From Pseudoxanthomonas sp. JBR18 (GTDB lineage: Bacteria; Pseudomonadota; Gammaproteobacteria; Xanthomonadales; Xanthomonadaceae): a stretch of DNA of 64,000 nucleotides. The stretch is from assembly GCF_028198165.1 (NCBI RefSeq), contig NZ_CP116339.1:2983001-3047000 (forward strand), read 5' to 3'. Below, piece by piece: positions 17,469 through 27,720 of this stretch (its first letter is position 1; the number at the start of each line of letters is the position of its first letter). The translations under genes and the position numbers were made by a program. Under the pieces are notes generated by a model that was given only the letters and a program-made list of their open reading frames with translations, was not told the DNA's origin and did not search any database.

Positions 17469-18392
17469 CTATTCCTTGGCCGGCACGTGGGCGGCATCGC
17501 CAGCGGTGGGCACCACCCGGACCAGGCCTTCCTGCGCGGTACTGGCCACCAGGCGACCTGCGCGGTCGAAGATCAGCCCGCGGGCCATGCCACGCGAATT
17601 CTGCGCGGTCGGGCTGTCGATGGCGTAGAGCAGCCAGTCGTCCGCGCGGAACGGGCGATGGAACCACAGGGCATGGTCCAGCGAGGCCATCTGCACATTG
17701 GGCTGGTAGTAGCTGATGCCGTGCGGGAAATTGGCCGTGCCCAGCAGTTGGTAGTCCGAGGCATAGGCCAGCAGGGCGCGGTGCAGCTCCGGCGAATCGC
17801 CGACCGGTTCGCTCAGCCGGAACCAGAACTGCTGGCGCGGCGGCAGGCGCTGCGGATCCAGCTCGTTGCGCGGCTGCACGTGGCGGAACTCGAACGGACC
17901 CAGCCGGTTGAGCCAGCGCTGCACCTTGGGCGGCAGGGTCGCCATGACCTCCGCTGGCACCGAAGGCTGTTCATCGATGGCTTCCGGCGCCGGCACCTGC
18001 GGCATCTCCGGCTGGTGCTCGACCCCGGGTTCGTCGCCCTGGAAGGACGCCGCGCAGAAGAAGATCACCTTGCCGTGCTGGATCGCGGTCACCCGGCGCA
18101 CCGAGAAGCTGCCGCCGTCGCGCGTGCGGTCCACGTCGTAGACGATGGGGGCTTCCACGTCGCCAGCGCGCAGGAAGTACGCGTGCAGCGAGTGCGCGCG
18201 CCGCGCACCAGCCGGATCGACGGTGGCCTGCGCCGCGGACAGCGCCTGCCCCAGCACCTGGCCACCGAAGACGTACTTGGTGCCGATGTCCCGACTCTGG
18301 CCCCGGAACAGGTTGTCCTCCAGCCGTTCCAGGGACAGCAGGTCGATCAGTTCGGCGACGACGGGTTCAGGCGGCACGGGCAGCGCGGTCAC
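17469..18392 (-). CDS. tesB: Acyl-CoA thioesterase II (TesB)
   Basis: Hydrolyses medium- and long-chain acyl-CoAs to free acids and CoA. The product is 307 aa with the two fused hot-dog domains. The first has FRGQSRDIGTKYVFGGQVLG, then AHSLHAYFLRAGDVEAPIVY and the catalytic-region RTRDGGSFSVRRVTAIQHGK. The second has YASDYQLLGTANFP, ASLDHALWFHRPFRADDWLL and a late RGLIFDRAGRLVASTAQEGL. It diverges from the thrS operon across a 316-bp region. Length and motifs match the family well. Confidence 0.93.
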   Translation of the reverse strand: MTALPVPPEPVVAELIDLLSLERLEDNLFRGQSRDIGTKYVFGGQVLGQALSAAQATVDPAGARRAHSLHAYFLRAGDVEAPIVYDVDRTRDGGSFSVRRVTAIQHGKVIFFCAASFQGDEPGVEHQPEMPQVPAPEAIDEQPSVPAEVMATLPPKVQRWLNRLGPFEFRHVQPRNELDPQRLPPRQQFWFRLSEPVGDSPELHRALLAYASDYQLLGTANFPHGISYYQPNVQMASLDHALWFHRPFRADDWLLYAIDSPTAQNSRGMARGLIFDRAGRLVASTAQEGLVRVVPTAGDAAHVPAKE

Positions 18393-18554
18393 GGCGGGGT
18401 TGGGCGGCAGTATAGCCGCGCCCCCCGGGCGGCCCGCGGGTTATGGAGGCTCGGCCGATGGGAGATTTCGCCCCAATCCGCGCTATCATCGGCGCCTCAT
18501 TCCGTCCCCCAAGGGAACAGGTGGCCCGCGCCCTGCGCCGGCCGAGCGTGCGAC

Positions 18555-18581
18555 ATGAGCACTACCACCGCCCACTGCTGA
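18555..18581 (+). CDS. Threonine-rich leader peptide MSTTTAHC (thrS attenuator)
   Basis: A nine-codon ORF, ATG AGC ACT ACC ACC GCC CAC TGC TGA, 154 bp upstream of thrS. It has three consecutive Thr codons and is followed 23 bp later by an intrinsic terminator (18605). This is the classical layout of amino-acid attenuation (leader peptide with codons for the cognate amino acid, then a terminator before the synthetase gene). The ribosome-binding site is weak (GAGCG 7 nt before the ATG). E. coli thrS uses translational autorepression instead, so this would be a different control mode. A chance triplet of Thr codons cannot be excluded. Confidence 0.5.
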   Translation: MSTTTAHC

Positions 18582-18604
18582 CTCGCCACGTGGACCCTGC
18601 TTGC

Positions 18605-18633
18605 AAGGCGCCCACAGGGCGCCTTTTGTATTT
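18605..18633 (+). terminator. Leader terminator / attenuator upstream of thrS
   Basis: A perfect 9-bp stem, AAGGCGCCC / GGGCGCCTT, with a 3-nt loop, followed by TTGTATTT. It lies between the upstream region (with TATCAT at 18484 as a possible -10) and the thrS start. The 5' arm is also complementary to GGCGCCT at 18491-18497, giving a possible 7-bp antiterminator pairing. Confidence 0.75.
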
Positions 18634-18708
18634 CAGGCTTTTCGTCCCCAATTCCCGTCATGCCGCGCGGCCGCTGCCGCCGGCGGCCCCAGACCGACTC
18701 GCAGACCC

Positions 18709-20613
18709 ATGATCACCATTACTCTTCCCGACGGCAGCCGCCGCGAATTCGAAGCCCCCGTTTCCGTCATGCAGGTGGCCCAGTCCATCGGCGCGGGCCT
18801 GGCCAAGGCCACCGTCGCCGGTGCCGTGGACGGCGTGCTGGTCGACGCCAGCGATGTGATCGACCATGACGCGGCCCTGCGCATCATCACGCCCAAGGAC
18901 GCCGAGGGCGTGGAGATCATTCGCCACTCCTGCGCGCACCTGGTCGGCCACGCGGTCAAACAGCTGTATCCGGACGTGAAGATGGTCATCGGCCCGGTCA
19001 TCGCCGAAGGCTTCTACTACGACATCTACTCCGAGCGTCCCTTCACCCCGGAGGATCTGGAGGCGATCCAGCAGCGCATGGGCGAGCTGATCGCCGAGGA
19101 CTACGACGTCATCAAGAAGATGACCCCGCGCGCGGAGGTCATCGAGACCTTCAAGGCCCGCGGCGAGGATTACAAGCTGCGCCTGATCGAGGACATGTCC
19201 GACGATGTCCAGGCCATGGGCCTGTACTACCATCAGGAATACGTGGACATGTGCCGCGGCCCGCACGTGCCCAATACCCGCTTCCTCAAGGCGTTCAAGC
19301 TGACCCGCATTTCCGGCGCCTACTGGCGCGGCGATGCCAAGAACGAGCAGCTGCAGCGCATCTACGGCACCGCCTGGGCCGACAAGAAGCAGCTGGACGC
19401 CTACATCCAGCGCATCGAGGAAGCCGAAAAGCGCGACCACCGCCGCATCGGCAAGCAGCAGGACCTGTTTCACCTGCAGGAAGAGGGCCCGGGCCTGGTG
19501 TTCTGGCATCCCAAGGGCTGGGCGCTGTGGCAGGTGGTCGAGCAGTACATGCGCCGGGTCTATCGCGAGAGCGGTTACGGCGAGGTGCGCTGCCCGCAGA
19601 TCCTGGACGTGTCGCTGTGGCAGAAGTCCGGCCACTGGGACAACTACCAGGAGAACATGTTCTTCACCGAGTCGGAGAAGCGTACCTACGCGGTCAAGCC
19701 GATGAACTGCCCGGGCCACGTTCAGGTGTTCAACCAGGGCCTGCACAGCTATCGCGACCTGCCGATCCGCTATGGCGAGTTCGGCGCCTGCCACCGCAAC
19801 GAGCCCTCCGGCGCGCTGCACGGCATCCTGCGCGTGCGCGGCTTCACCCAGGACGATGGCCACATCTTCTGCACCGAGGCGCAGATCGAATCCGAGGTGA
19901 CCGCCTTCCACCAGCAGGCGCTGAAGGTGTATTCGGACTTCGGCTTCCAGGACATCCAGATCAAGATCGCCTTGCGCCCGGAATCGCGCCTGGGCGACGA
20001 CGCTACCTGGGACAAGGCCGAGGACGCGCTGCGCTCGGCCCTGCGCAGCTGCGGGGTGGAATGGCAGGAGCTGCCGGGCGAAGGCGCCTTCTATGGCCCA
20101 AAGATCGAATACCACCTGCAGGACGCCATCGGCCGCACCTGGCAGCTGGGCACGATGCAGGTGGATTTCATGATGCCGGCCCGGCTCGGCGCCGAGTATG
20201 TCGACGAAAACAGCCAGAAAAAGCACCCGGTCATGCTGCACCGGGCGATCGTCGGCTCAATGGAGCGTTTCATCGGCATCCTGATCGAGCACCATGCCGG
20301 GGCCTATCCGGCCTGGCTGGCGCCGGTCCAGGCCGTGGTGGCCAACATCACCGATGCCCAGGCCGAGTATGTCGACGAGGTGAAGAAAATCCTTGCGAAT
20401 CAAGGCTTCCGGGTCGTTTCGGATTTGCGGAACGAGAAAATCGGCTATAAGATCCGCGAGCATACGCTGCAACGGGTCCCCTACCTGCTGGTGGTCGGCG
20501 ACCGCGAGAAGGAAAATGGCGCTGTTGCCGTGCGCACGCGCTCAGGCGAGGATTTGGGCACAATGAGCGTCCAGGCATTCGCCGAGCGGCTGCGCACCGA
20601 GCACGCAGCGTGA
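18709..20613 (+). CDS. thrS: Threonyl-tRNA synthetase
   Basis: Class II synthetase charging tRNA-Thr. The product is 634 aa from ATG 18709 ([18 protein letters not shown]). Domains in order are TGS (1-62), the editing domain with [19 protein letters not shown] and [10 protein letters not shown] (about 63-225), the catalytic core with motif 2 around [20 protein letters not shown], the zinc ligand in MNCPGH, motif 3 near [20 protein letters not shown], and the anticodon-binding domain (about 540-634). The longer upstream open frame has no family similarity. The gene heads thrS-infC-rpmI-rplT-pheST-ihfA, the standard proteobacterial order. Confidence 0.97.
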   Translation: MITITLPDGSRREFEAPVSVMQVAQSIGAGLAKATVAGAVDGVLVDASDVIDHDAALRIITPKDAEGVEIIRHSCAHLVGHAVKQLYPDVKMVIGPVIAEGFYYDIYSERPFTPEDLEAIQQRMGELIAEDYDVIKKMTPRAEVIETFKARGEDYKLRLIEDMSDDVQAMGLYYHQEYVDMCRGPHVPNTRFLKAFKLTRISGAYWRGDAKNEQLQRIYGTAWADKKQLDAYIQRIEEAEKRDHRRIGKQQDLFHLQEEGPGLVFWHPKGWALWQVVEQYMRRVYRESGYGEVRCPQILDVSLWQKSGHWDNYQENMFFTESEKRTYAVKPMNCPGHVQVFNQGLHSYRDLPIRYGEFGACHRNEPSGALHGILRVRGFTQDDGHIFCTEAQIESEVTAFHQQALKVYSDFGFQDIQIKIALRPESRLGDDATWDKAEDALRSALRSCGVEWQELPGEGAFYGPKIEYHLQDAIGRTWQLGTMQVDFMMPARLGAEYVDENSQKKHPVMLHRAIVGSMERFIGILIEHHAGAYPAWLAPVQAVVANITDAQAEYVDEVKKILANQGFRVVSDLRNEKIGYKIREHTLQRVPYLLVVGDREKENGAVAVRTRSGEDLGTMSVQAFAERLRTEHAA

Positions 20614-20620
20614 TCAAGGA

Positions 20621-20643
20621 GCCGACACCGGACGGGTGTCGGC
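20621..20643 (+). repeat. Intergenic hairpin between thrS and infC
   Basis: A perfect 9-bp inverted repeat, GCCGACACC / GGTGTCGGC, with a 5-nt loop and no T tract. It lies between the thrS stop and the infC ribosome-binding site, so it is not an ordinary terminator. It may affect mRNA processing or infC translation. Confidence 0.6.
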
Positions 20644-20667
20644 CCACCCCATAACGGAGACTGCAAC

Positions 20668-21195
20668 ATCAGTACCCCTGACAACAAGCAAAACCGAAAG
20701 AACCAAGAGATCCGCGTTCCGCGCGTCCGCGTGATCGGCAGCGGCGGCGAGATGATCGGCGTGCTTTCGCGTGACGAAGCGCTGGCCATGGCCGAGGACG
20801 AAGGCCTGGACTTGGTCGAGATCCAGCCACAGGCCGACCCGCCGGTGTGCAAGATCATGGACTTCGGCAAGTTCAAGTTCGAAGCCCAGAAGAAGGCCAA
20901 CGAGGCCAAGAAGAAGACCAAGCAGGTCGAGATCAAGGAACTCAAGTTCCGCCCGGTCACCGACGAAGGCGACTACCAGATCAAGCTGCGCAACATGCGC
21001 CGGTTCCTGGAAGAGGGTGACAAGGTCAAGGTCAACATCCGCTTCCGCGGCCGCGAGATGAGCCACCAGGAATTGGGGCGCGAGATGGCCACGCGCATCG
21101 AAAACGACCTGGGCGAGGACATCGTGATCGAATCGCGCCCGCGCCTTGAGGGTCGGCAGATGGTCATGATGATCGCGCCGAAGAAGAAGCAGTAA
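20668..21195 (+). CDS. infC: Translation initiation factor IF-3 (ATC start codon)
   Basis: IF-3 binds the 30S subunit and rejects non-canonical start codons. The product is 175 aa. No ATG/GTG/TTG is available at the conserved N-terminus. ATC at 20668 lies 8 nt after GGAG and gives (I/M)[20 protein letters not shown], the expected xanthomonad IF-3 start. The first in-frame ATG (20731) would remove 21 conserved residues. Non-AUG starts in infC (AUU in E. coli) make the gene subject to IF-3's own proofreading, hence autoregulation. Core motifs are [36 protein letters not shown] and [10 protein letters not shown]. Confidence 0.95.
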   Translation: MSTPDNKQNRKNQEIRVPRVRVIGSGGEMIGVLSRDEALAMAEDEGLDLVEIQPQADPPVCKIMDFGKFKFEAQKKANEAKKKTKQVEIKELKFRPVTDEGDYQIKLRNMRRFLEEGDKVKVNIRFRGREMSHQELGREMATRIENDLGEDIVIESRPRLEGRQMVMMIAPKKKQ

Positions 21196-21291
21196 CCCCT
21201 TCGCCGGCGCCTGCGGGTGCCGCGAGGCTGGCAGCGAGACCGGGCATGGCCCGGTCTTGTCATGTCTGGAGTGGGCGGCAAAGCCCCTGAT

Positions 21292-21320
21292 TTGCAAGGA
21301 AAACGCGCGCCATGTATCAT
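21292..21320 (+). promoter_or_regulatory. Sigma-70-type promoter for rpmI-rplT and leader
   Basis: TTGCAA (21292-21297), an exact 17-bp spacer, then TATCAT (21315-21320). It lies in the 279-bp gap between infC and rpmI and leaves a leader of about 150 nt with several stems (for example CCCGG/CCGGG and GATCC/GGATC) before the rpmI start. In E. coli rpmI-rplT is repressed by L20 binding to leader RNA. The length and structure here would allow this, but the L20 site is inferred. A hairpin with AGACCGGGC / GCCCGGTCT at 21238-21258 just upstream could partly end infC transcripts. Confidence 0.65.
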
Positions 21321-21474
21321 GCGCGGCCCGGTTTCGTGCCGGGCTGGCCCTCGGGTCAGATGGAACCCGTCATGATCCTTGCGGATCAGTGACTTACAAG
21401 CCGGTTCGGGCAGGACGGAAAGTGTGGCGCAGCCACCGCCCAGGCCAGTTATCGAAGACCACAAGGATCTAGCA

Positions 21475-21672
21475 ATGCCCAAGATCAAGACCCACCGGGC
21501 GGCTGCGAAGCGTTTTCGCAAGACCGCGTCGGGCAAGTTCAAGGCTGGCCACGCCAACCGTAGCCACATCCTCACCAAGAAGGCGACCAAGCGGAAGCGC
21601 GGTCTTCGTGCGACGAACATCATTCGCGCCGAAGATTCCGGCCGTTTGAACCGCATGCTGCCCTACCTCTGA
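21475..21672 (+). CDS. rpmI: 50S ribosomal protein L35
   Basis: A 65-aa basic protein starting [20 protein letters not shown], with the conserved [20 protein letters not shown], here cited as [17 protein letters not shown]. Length and sequence are typical for bL35. The start at ATG 21475 is fixed by the family N-terminus. rplT begins 11 bp downstream. Confidence 0.98.
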   Translation: MPKIKTHRAAAKRFRKTASGKFKAGHANRSHILTKKATKRKRGLRATNIIRAEDSGRLNRMLPYL

Positions 21673-21683
21673 GGATATAGACC

Positions 21684-23194
<1,511 letters not shown>

Positions 23195-23264
23195 TCGCTG
23201 ATCCTCGCATTCCCGCATCGACGGCGGCGCCGCCTGCGGCCCGCGCCACGGAAAAGATCCCACG

Positions 23265-25640
23265 ATGAAATTCTCAGAAAACTGGCTGCGCAGCCACGTC
23301 CCCACCAGCGCCTCGCGCGACGAGCTGTCCGCGACGCTGACCGCCATCGGTCTGGAAGTCGAGGAGGTCACGCCGCTCGGGGGCGGGCTGGACAAGGTGT
23401 TAGTGGCGCGCATCGTCGAATGCGCCAAGCACCCGGAAGCCGATCGCCTGCAGGTCTGCCAGGTCGACGCTGGCACCGGCGAGCACCTGCAGATCGTCTG
23501 CGGCGCGCCGAATGCGCGCCCGGGCCTGATCGCGCCCCTGGCCATGGTGGGGGCCACGCTTGGAGAGATCACCATCAAGGCGGCCAAGCTGCGCGGCGTG
23601 GCATCCAACGGCATGCTGTGTTCGGCCAAGGAACTCGGCGTCGATGCCGATGCGTCCGGCCTGCTGGAGCTGCCGAGCGATGCGCCTGTCGGCACCCCGA
23701 TCGCCGATTACCTCGGTCTCCCGGACGCCAGCATCGAAATCAAGCTGACGCCCAACCGGGCCGACTGCTTCAGCGTGCGCGGTATTGCCTTCGACGTGGC
23801 CGCTGCCTGCGGCAGTCAGGTGCTGCCCTTCGACGCCACGCCGGTCGCCGCCGAGCACGACCGCGCGTTGCCGATCGCGCTGGACGCTGGTGCCGACGCG
23901 CCACGCTATTGCGGTCGCATCATCGAAGGCGTCGATGCGACCGCGCAGACCCCGGTGTGGCTGGCCGAGCGCCTGCGCCGCAGTGGCGTGCGACCGGTGT
24001 CGCTGCTGGTCGACATCACCCAGTACGTGATGCTGGAGCTGGGCCAGCCGATGCATGCCTTCGACCGCGACCTGCTCACCGGCCCGATCGGGGTGCGCAA
24101 GGGCCGGGCCGGCGAATCGGTGCAATTGCTCGACGGTCGCACCGCGGCGTTGGACGAGGGTTTCCTGGTGATCACCGATGCCGATCGCCCGGTCGCGCTG
24201 GCCGGGATCATGGGCGGCCAGGACACCAAGGTGACCGACGCCACGCGCAATGTGTTCCTGGAATCGGCGTACTTCGCGCCGTCGGCCATCATCGGCCGTG
24301 GCCGTCGCCTGGGCCTGCACACCGATGCATCCCACCGCTACGAGCGTGGCGTCGATCCGGCGCTGGCACCGCAGGCGATCGAAGTGGCCACGCGCCTGAT
24401 CGTCGAACTTGCCGGCGGTGCTCCGGGTCCGGTCGTGCAGGCGTCCCTGGACGAGCATTTGGTGGCGCCCGCGCCGATCGCGCTGCGTCGCGCGCGCGTG
24501 TCCCGCGTGCTCGGCCTGGACATCGCCGATGCCGACATCGAACGCATCCTGCGTGCGCTGGGAATGCAGGTCGGCGTGACGGGCGAGGGCTGGTCGGTGA
24601 TCGCGCCGAGTCGCCGCTTCGACATCGCCATCGAAGAGGACCTGATCGAAGAGCTGGCCCGCATCCACGGCTACGACCGCATTCCGGCCACGCTGCCGGG
24701 CGGCGCGACGCGTATTGCGGCCGGCACCGAAACGCGGCTCGACGCCGCGACCGTGCGCCGCCAGCTGGCCGCGCGCGATCTGCTGGAGACGGTCAATTTC
24801 GCCTTCGTCGATGCCCAGTTGCTGGACAGTTGGGGCCTGAACGACGGCGCGGTGCCGCTGGCCAATCCGCTGAGCAGCGAGCTGGGCATCATGCGCACCG
24901 GTCTGCTGCCGGGTCTGGTCTCGACCCTGCAGCGCAATGCGGCCCGCCAGGCTGGCCGGATCCGTCTGTTCGAACTGGGCAACGTGTTCGCGGCGGCCGG
25001 GCAGGGCCAAGCGCCGCGCGAAACCCTGCGCGTGGCCGCGGCCGTGTGCGGCGATGCGCACGCCGAGCAGTGGGGCGAGGCGTCGCGTGCAGTCGATTTC
25101 CACGACCTCAAGGGCGACCTGGAAAGCCTGGCCGCCGCCTCGGGCGCGGTGTTGACCTTCCAGCCGGCCGAGGAGGGATTCGGGCATCCCGGGCGCTCAG
25201 CCCAGGTGCTGCGCGACGGCGTGGTCATCGGCTGGATCGGGCAGTTGCATCCGCGCCTGCTCAACGCGCTGGACCTGGACGTGACGGTGTTGGGCTTCGA
25301 GGTCGATCTGGCGCCTTTGGTGGAGCGTGCGTTGCCCCGCGCGGGCGGGGTCTCGCGCTTCCCGTCGGTGCGCCGTGATCTGGCCTTCACCGTCGTCGAG
25401 GCGGTGCCGTTTGCCGCGATCGAGCAGACCGTGCGGACGGCCGCCGGTCCGCTGTTGCGACAGGTGCTGCTGTTCGACCGCTATGTCGGCCCAGGGGTCG
25501 AAAGCGGTCAAAAGAGCCTCGCTATGGGCTTGATTTTGCAGGACAACACGCGCACATTGAATGACCGCGATGTGGATCTGGTGGTGGCCGAGACGGTCGC
25601 CGCGCTGGCGCGCGAGCACGGCGCCCGCATCCGCGGTTGA
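23265..25640 (+). CDS. pheT: Phenylalanyl-tRNA synthetase beta subunit
   Basis: A 791-aa subunit. Domains in order are the N-terminal B1 core ([20 protein letters not shown]), the EMAP/tRNA-binding-like B2 insert ([20 protein letters not shown]), the B3/B4 editing domain (about 200-400), B5 (about 405-475), the catalytic-like B6-B7 core and the C-terminal ferredoxin-fold anticodon-binding domain ([20 protein letters not shown] to the end). It performs editing of mis-acylated Tyr-tRNA-Phe. Length and order are normal. Confidence 0.98.
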   Translation: MKFSENWLRSHVPTSASRDELSATLTAIGLEVEEVTPLGGGLDKVLVARIVECAKHPEADRLQVCQVDAGTGEHLQIVCGAPNARPGLIAPLAMVGATLGEITIKAAKLRGVASNGMLCSAKELGVDADASGLLELPSDAPVGTPIADYLGLPDASIEIKLTPNRADCFSVRGIAFDVAAACGSQVLPFDATPVAAEHDRALPIALDAGADAPRYCGRIIEGVDATAQTPVWLAERLRRSGVRPVSLLVDITQYVMLELGQPMHAFDRDLLTGPIGVRKGRAGESVQLLDGRTAALDEGFLVITDADRPVALAGIMGGQDTKVTDATRNVFLESAYFAPSAIIGRGRRLGLHTDASHRYERGVDPALAPQAIEVATRLIVELAGGAPGPVVQASLDEHLVAPAPIALRRARVSRVLGLDIADADIERILRALGMQVGVTGEGWSVIAPSRRFDIAIEEDLIEELARIHGYDRIPATLPGGATRIAAGTETRLDAATVRRQLAARDLLETVNFAFVDAQLLDSWGLNDGAVPLANPLSSELGIMRTGLLPGLVSTLQRNAARQAGRIRLFELGNVFAAAGQGQAPRETLRVAAAVCGDAHAEQWGEASRAVDFHDLKGDLESLAAASGAVLTFQPAEEGFGHPGRSAQVLRDGVVIGWIGQLHPRLLNALDLDVTVLGFEVDLAPLVERALPRAGGVSRFPSVRRDLAFTVVEAVPFAAIEQTVRTAAGPLLRQVLLFDRYVGPGVESGQKSLAMGLILQDNTRTLNDRDVDLVVAETVAALAREHGARIRG

Positions 25641-25656
25641 GGCTCAGGGGACACTG

Positions 25657-25962
25657 ATGGCATTGACCAAAGCGGAGATGGCGGAACGCCTGTTCGATGA
25701 GGTGGGTTTGAACAAGCGGGAAGCCAAGGAATTCGTCGACGCGTATTTCGACGTGCTGCGCGACGCTCTGGAGCAGGGGCGTCAGGTGAAGCTATCGGGT
25801 TTCGGCAACTTCGATCTGCGGCGCAAGAATCAGCGCCCGGGTCGCAATCCCAAGACGGGTGAGGAGATCCCGATCTCCGCGCGAACCGTGGTGACCTTCC
25901 GCCCAGGCCAGAAGCTCAAGGAGCGGGTCGAGGCTTACGCTGGAGGCGAGTCGAATGCTTGA
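25657..25962 (+). CDS. ihfA: Integration host factor alpha subunit
   Basis: A 101-aa DNA-bending protein, [20 protein letters not shown], with the conserved beta-arm region [20 protein letters not shown] and [11 protein letters not shown]. It heterodimerises with IhfB. It lies 16 bp after pheT, as in other gammaproteobacteria. In older Xanthomonas literature this position next to gum was named gumA. Its last codons overlap the MerR gene start. Confidence 0.97.
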   Translation: MALTKAEMAERLFDEVGLNKREAKEFVDAYFDVLRDALEQGRQVKLSGFGNFDLRRKNQRPGRNPKTGEEIPISARTVVTFRPGQKLKERVEAYAGGESNA

Positions 25963-26311
25963 TCCGGGCAGTAACCGCGAGCTGCCGCCGATCCCGGCCA
26001 AGCGCTACTTCACCATCGGTGAGGTCAGCGAGCTGTGCGACGTCAAGCCGCACGTCCTGCGCTACTGGGAAACCGAGTTCCCCAGCTTGGAACCAGTCAA
26101 GCGTCGCGGCAATCGACGTTATTACCAGCGCCACGACGTGCTGATGGTGCGGCAGATCCGGGGCTTGCTCTACGAGCAGGGCTATACGATCGGCGGTGCG
26201 CGTCTGCGTCTGGAGGGCGATGGGGCCAAGCAGGAGTCCGCGCTCAGCAATCAGATCGTTCGACAGGTCCGTCTGGAACTGGAGGAAGTGCTGCAGCTGT
26301 TGCGGCGCTAG
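25955..26311 (+). CDS. MerR-family transcriptional regulator
   Basis: A 118-aa protein. The N-terminal winged HTH is clear: [20 protein letters not shown], then [20 protein letters not shown], then [22 protein letters not shown]. The C-terminus is a short helix ([14 protein letters not shown]) with no cysteine metal-binding signature, so it is not a metal sensor of the classical type. It overlaps ihfA by 8 bp and is thus translationally coupled to it. Conserved position beside ihfA is typical of xanthomonads; its target is not known to me. Confidence 0.9.
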   Translation: MLDPGSNRELPPIPAKRYFTIGEVSELCDVKPHVLRYWETEFPSLEPVKRRGNRRYYQRHDVLMVRQIRGLLYEQGYTIGGARLRLEGDGAKQESALSNQIVRQVRLELEEVLQLLRR

Positions 26312-26423
26312 CGGTCCGCGGCGTCATGCTGGCGCCTTAAAGTCGCAAGGCGGGGTGCCCGTCGATCGACTTATCCGGTATGATGCGCGGCCCGCCTGCT
26401 GGCGGGTCATGTTTTTGCGAAGT

Positions 26424-26500
26424 CGGGGCGTAGCGCAGCCTGGTAGCGCATCTGCCTGGGGGGCAGAGGGTCGTCGGTTCAAATCCGGCCGTCCCGACCA
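26424..26500 (+). tRNA. tRNA-Pro (anticodon GGG)
   Basis: A complete 77-nt cloverleaf with encoded CCA. The acceptor CGGGGCG pairs with CGTCCCG, the D arm contains AGCGCAGCCTGGTAGCGC, the anticodon stem TCTGC/GCAGA encloses the loop CTGGGGG (anticodon GGG), and the T arm is CGGTTCAAATCCG. A TATGAT -10-like box lies 40 bp upstream (26379). This tRNA marks the left border of the gum locus, as in Xanthomonas. Confidence 0.97.
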
Positions 26501-26535
26501 TTCGCAGACCTGTAGAGACCAGTAGAAGCATAAGG

Positions 26536-26560
26536 CGCCTGGCGAAAGCCGGGCGTTTTT
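26536..26560 (+). terminator. Terminator after tRNA-Pro
   Basis: An 8-bp stem, CGCCTGGC / GCCGGGCG (one G-T pair), with a GAAA tetraloop and five Ts, 35 bp after the tRNA. Confidence 0.9.
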
Positions 26561-27018
26561 GCTTCTTGTTGATTAGGTTGATCTACGTCCCACTTTCACG
26601 TGTTCTCGACCAGCGGTGAAGGCATATTGAGCTTGCTGAGTTGCAAGTAACCGTTGCGCCTTCCCGTGTTCACGATTGTGGTCAGGAACTGCTGGCCGGA
26701 TACGTGGGTGCCCGGCGTTTAAAAATTGGTGCAAAGCAGCATCATTGCAAGCTTTCCGGACAATCGACGGCCTCACGCTGTCCGCTCTTTTCCTGAACTT
26801 GCGTGATGTAAGTCACATGAATTCATTTTGTTTGAAGTCTGGAGGCCTTCTGACCGCTGTGCCATAGTCAATCGTAGACCGTGTTCACCTTGGGCCTGCG
26901 GATGCTTTTCTCAAGTCCGGTGACGCTTGCACACCTCCTCGCAATGCGCTCCGCCTGCGCTGGTACGACCCGCAGGCGACGCGGGCTCCCCTTACTCACA
27001 AGGTAAAGACCAACCTTC
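26561..27018 (+). promoter_or_regulatory. gum upstream regulatory region with CRP/Clp-type dyad at 26802-26817
   Basis: A gap of 458 bp between the tRNA terminator and gumB. It is less GC-rich than its surroundings (especially 26570-26870) and has no convincing gene; the small open frames at 26573-26867 show no family features. CGTGA-TGTAAG-TCACA (26802-26817) matches the CRP-family consensus TGTGA-N6-TCACA in nine of ten positions. Clp, the CRP homologue of xanthomonads, is known to influence exopolysaccharide genes, so this is a plausible gum control site 202 bp upstream of gumB. The exact promoter boxes could not be assigned with confidence. Confidence 0.5.
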
Positions 27019-27720
27019 ATGGCCCTAGCCTCTTCCTCCAAAAGTCCATTCGTATGGCTCGCGTTGATGTGCCTGGTGTTTCTCACCAGTTGCAGTGCAA
27101 CGCGCGGCATGCAGTCCTCATTGCCCGCGCCTGACCCGTTGGGCGAAATCAAGGAAACGCCGGAATACCGTATCGGTGCCGGTGACCTGATCCAGATCCA
27201 GGTCTTCCAGATCGAGGATCTCGAGCGCCAGGTCCGCGTCGATAACGAAGGCATGATTTCCTTGCCCCTGATCGGCAACATCAAGGCGGCAGGCCTGACC
27301 CGTAGCGAGCTGGAGGCGGAGATCACCCGGCGCTACGGCAGCAAGTTCCTGCAGGATCCCCAGGTATCGGTGCTGATCCAGGAGTTCACCAGTCAGCGCG
27401 TGACGGTCTCCGGCGCGGTTTCCAAGCCTGGCAACTATCCGCTCAATGGTGCGACCCAACTGACGCTGCAGCAGGCACTGGCCGAGGCGCAGGGCGTCAG
27501 CGACCTGGCCAGCCGCCAGAACGTGGTGGTGTTCCGCCAGATCGATGGTCAGAAGATGATCGCGCGCTTCGATTTGACGGAGATCGAGAAGGGGAAAGAC
27601 CCCGATCCGGAGATTTATGGCGGTGACATCGTCGTGGTCTACCGTTCCGATGCACGCCTGCTCCTGCGTACCGTCCTGGAGCTCACTCCCTTTGTCATGG
27701 TCTTCAGGGCTTATCGATGA
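27019..27720 (+). CDS. gumB: GumB, outer-membrane polysaccharide export lipoprotein (Wza-like)
   Basis: A 233-aa lipoprotein with lipobox LTSC (Cys25). It contains the Poly_export domain (YRIGAGDLIQIQVFQIEDLE, GMISLPLIGNIKAAGLT, about residues 50-130) and the SLBB domain (RVTVSGAVSKPGNYPL, about 138-200). It forms the export channel with GumC. It is shorter than E. coli Wza (no C-terminal barrel helix region), as is normal for GumB. It is the first gene of the cluster and overlaps gumC by ATGA. Confidence 0.95.
   Translation: MALASSSKSPFVWLALMCLVFLTSCSATRGMQSSLPAPDPLGEIKETPEYRIGAGDLIQIQVFQIEDLERQVRVDNEGMISLPLIGNIKAAGLTRSELEAEITRRYGSKFLQDPQVSVLIQEFTSQRVTVSGAVSKPGNYPLNGATQLTLQQALAEAQGVSDLASRQNVVVFRQIDGQKMIARFDLTEIEKGKDPDPEIYGGDIVVVYRSDARLLLRTVLELTPFVMVFRAYR

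Noticed and set aside
18658..20241. 527-codon open frame antisense to thrS
   Set aside because: Shadow of thrS; composition is typical of reverse-strand readings in GC-rich genes.
26573..26867. Small open frames (67 aa minus, 63 aa plus) between tRNA-Pro and gumB
   Set aside because: No ribosome-binding site, no family features, and the area fits a regulatory region with a CRP-type dyad.
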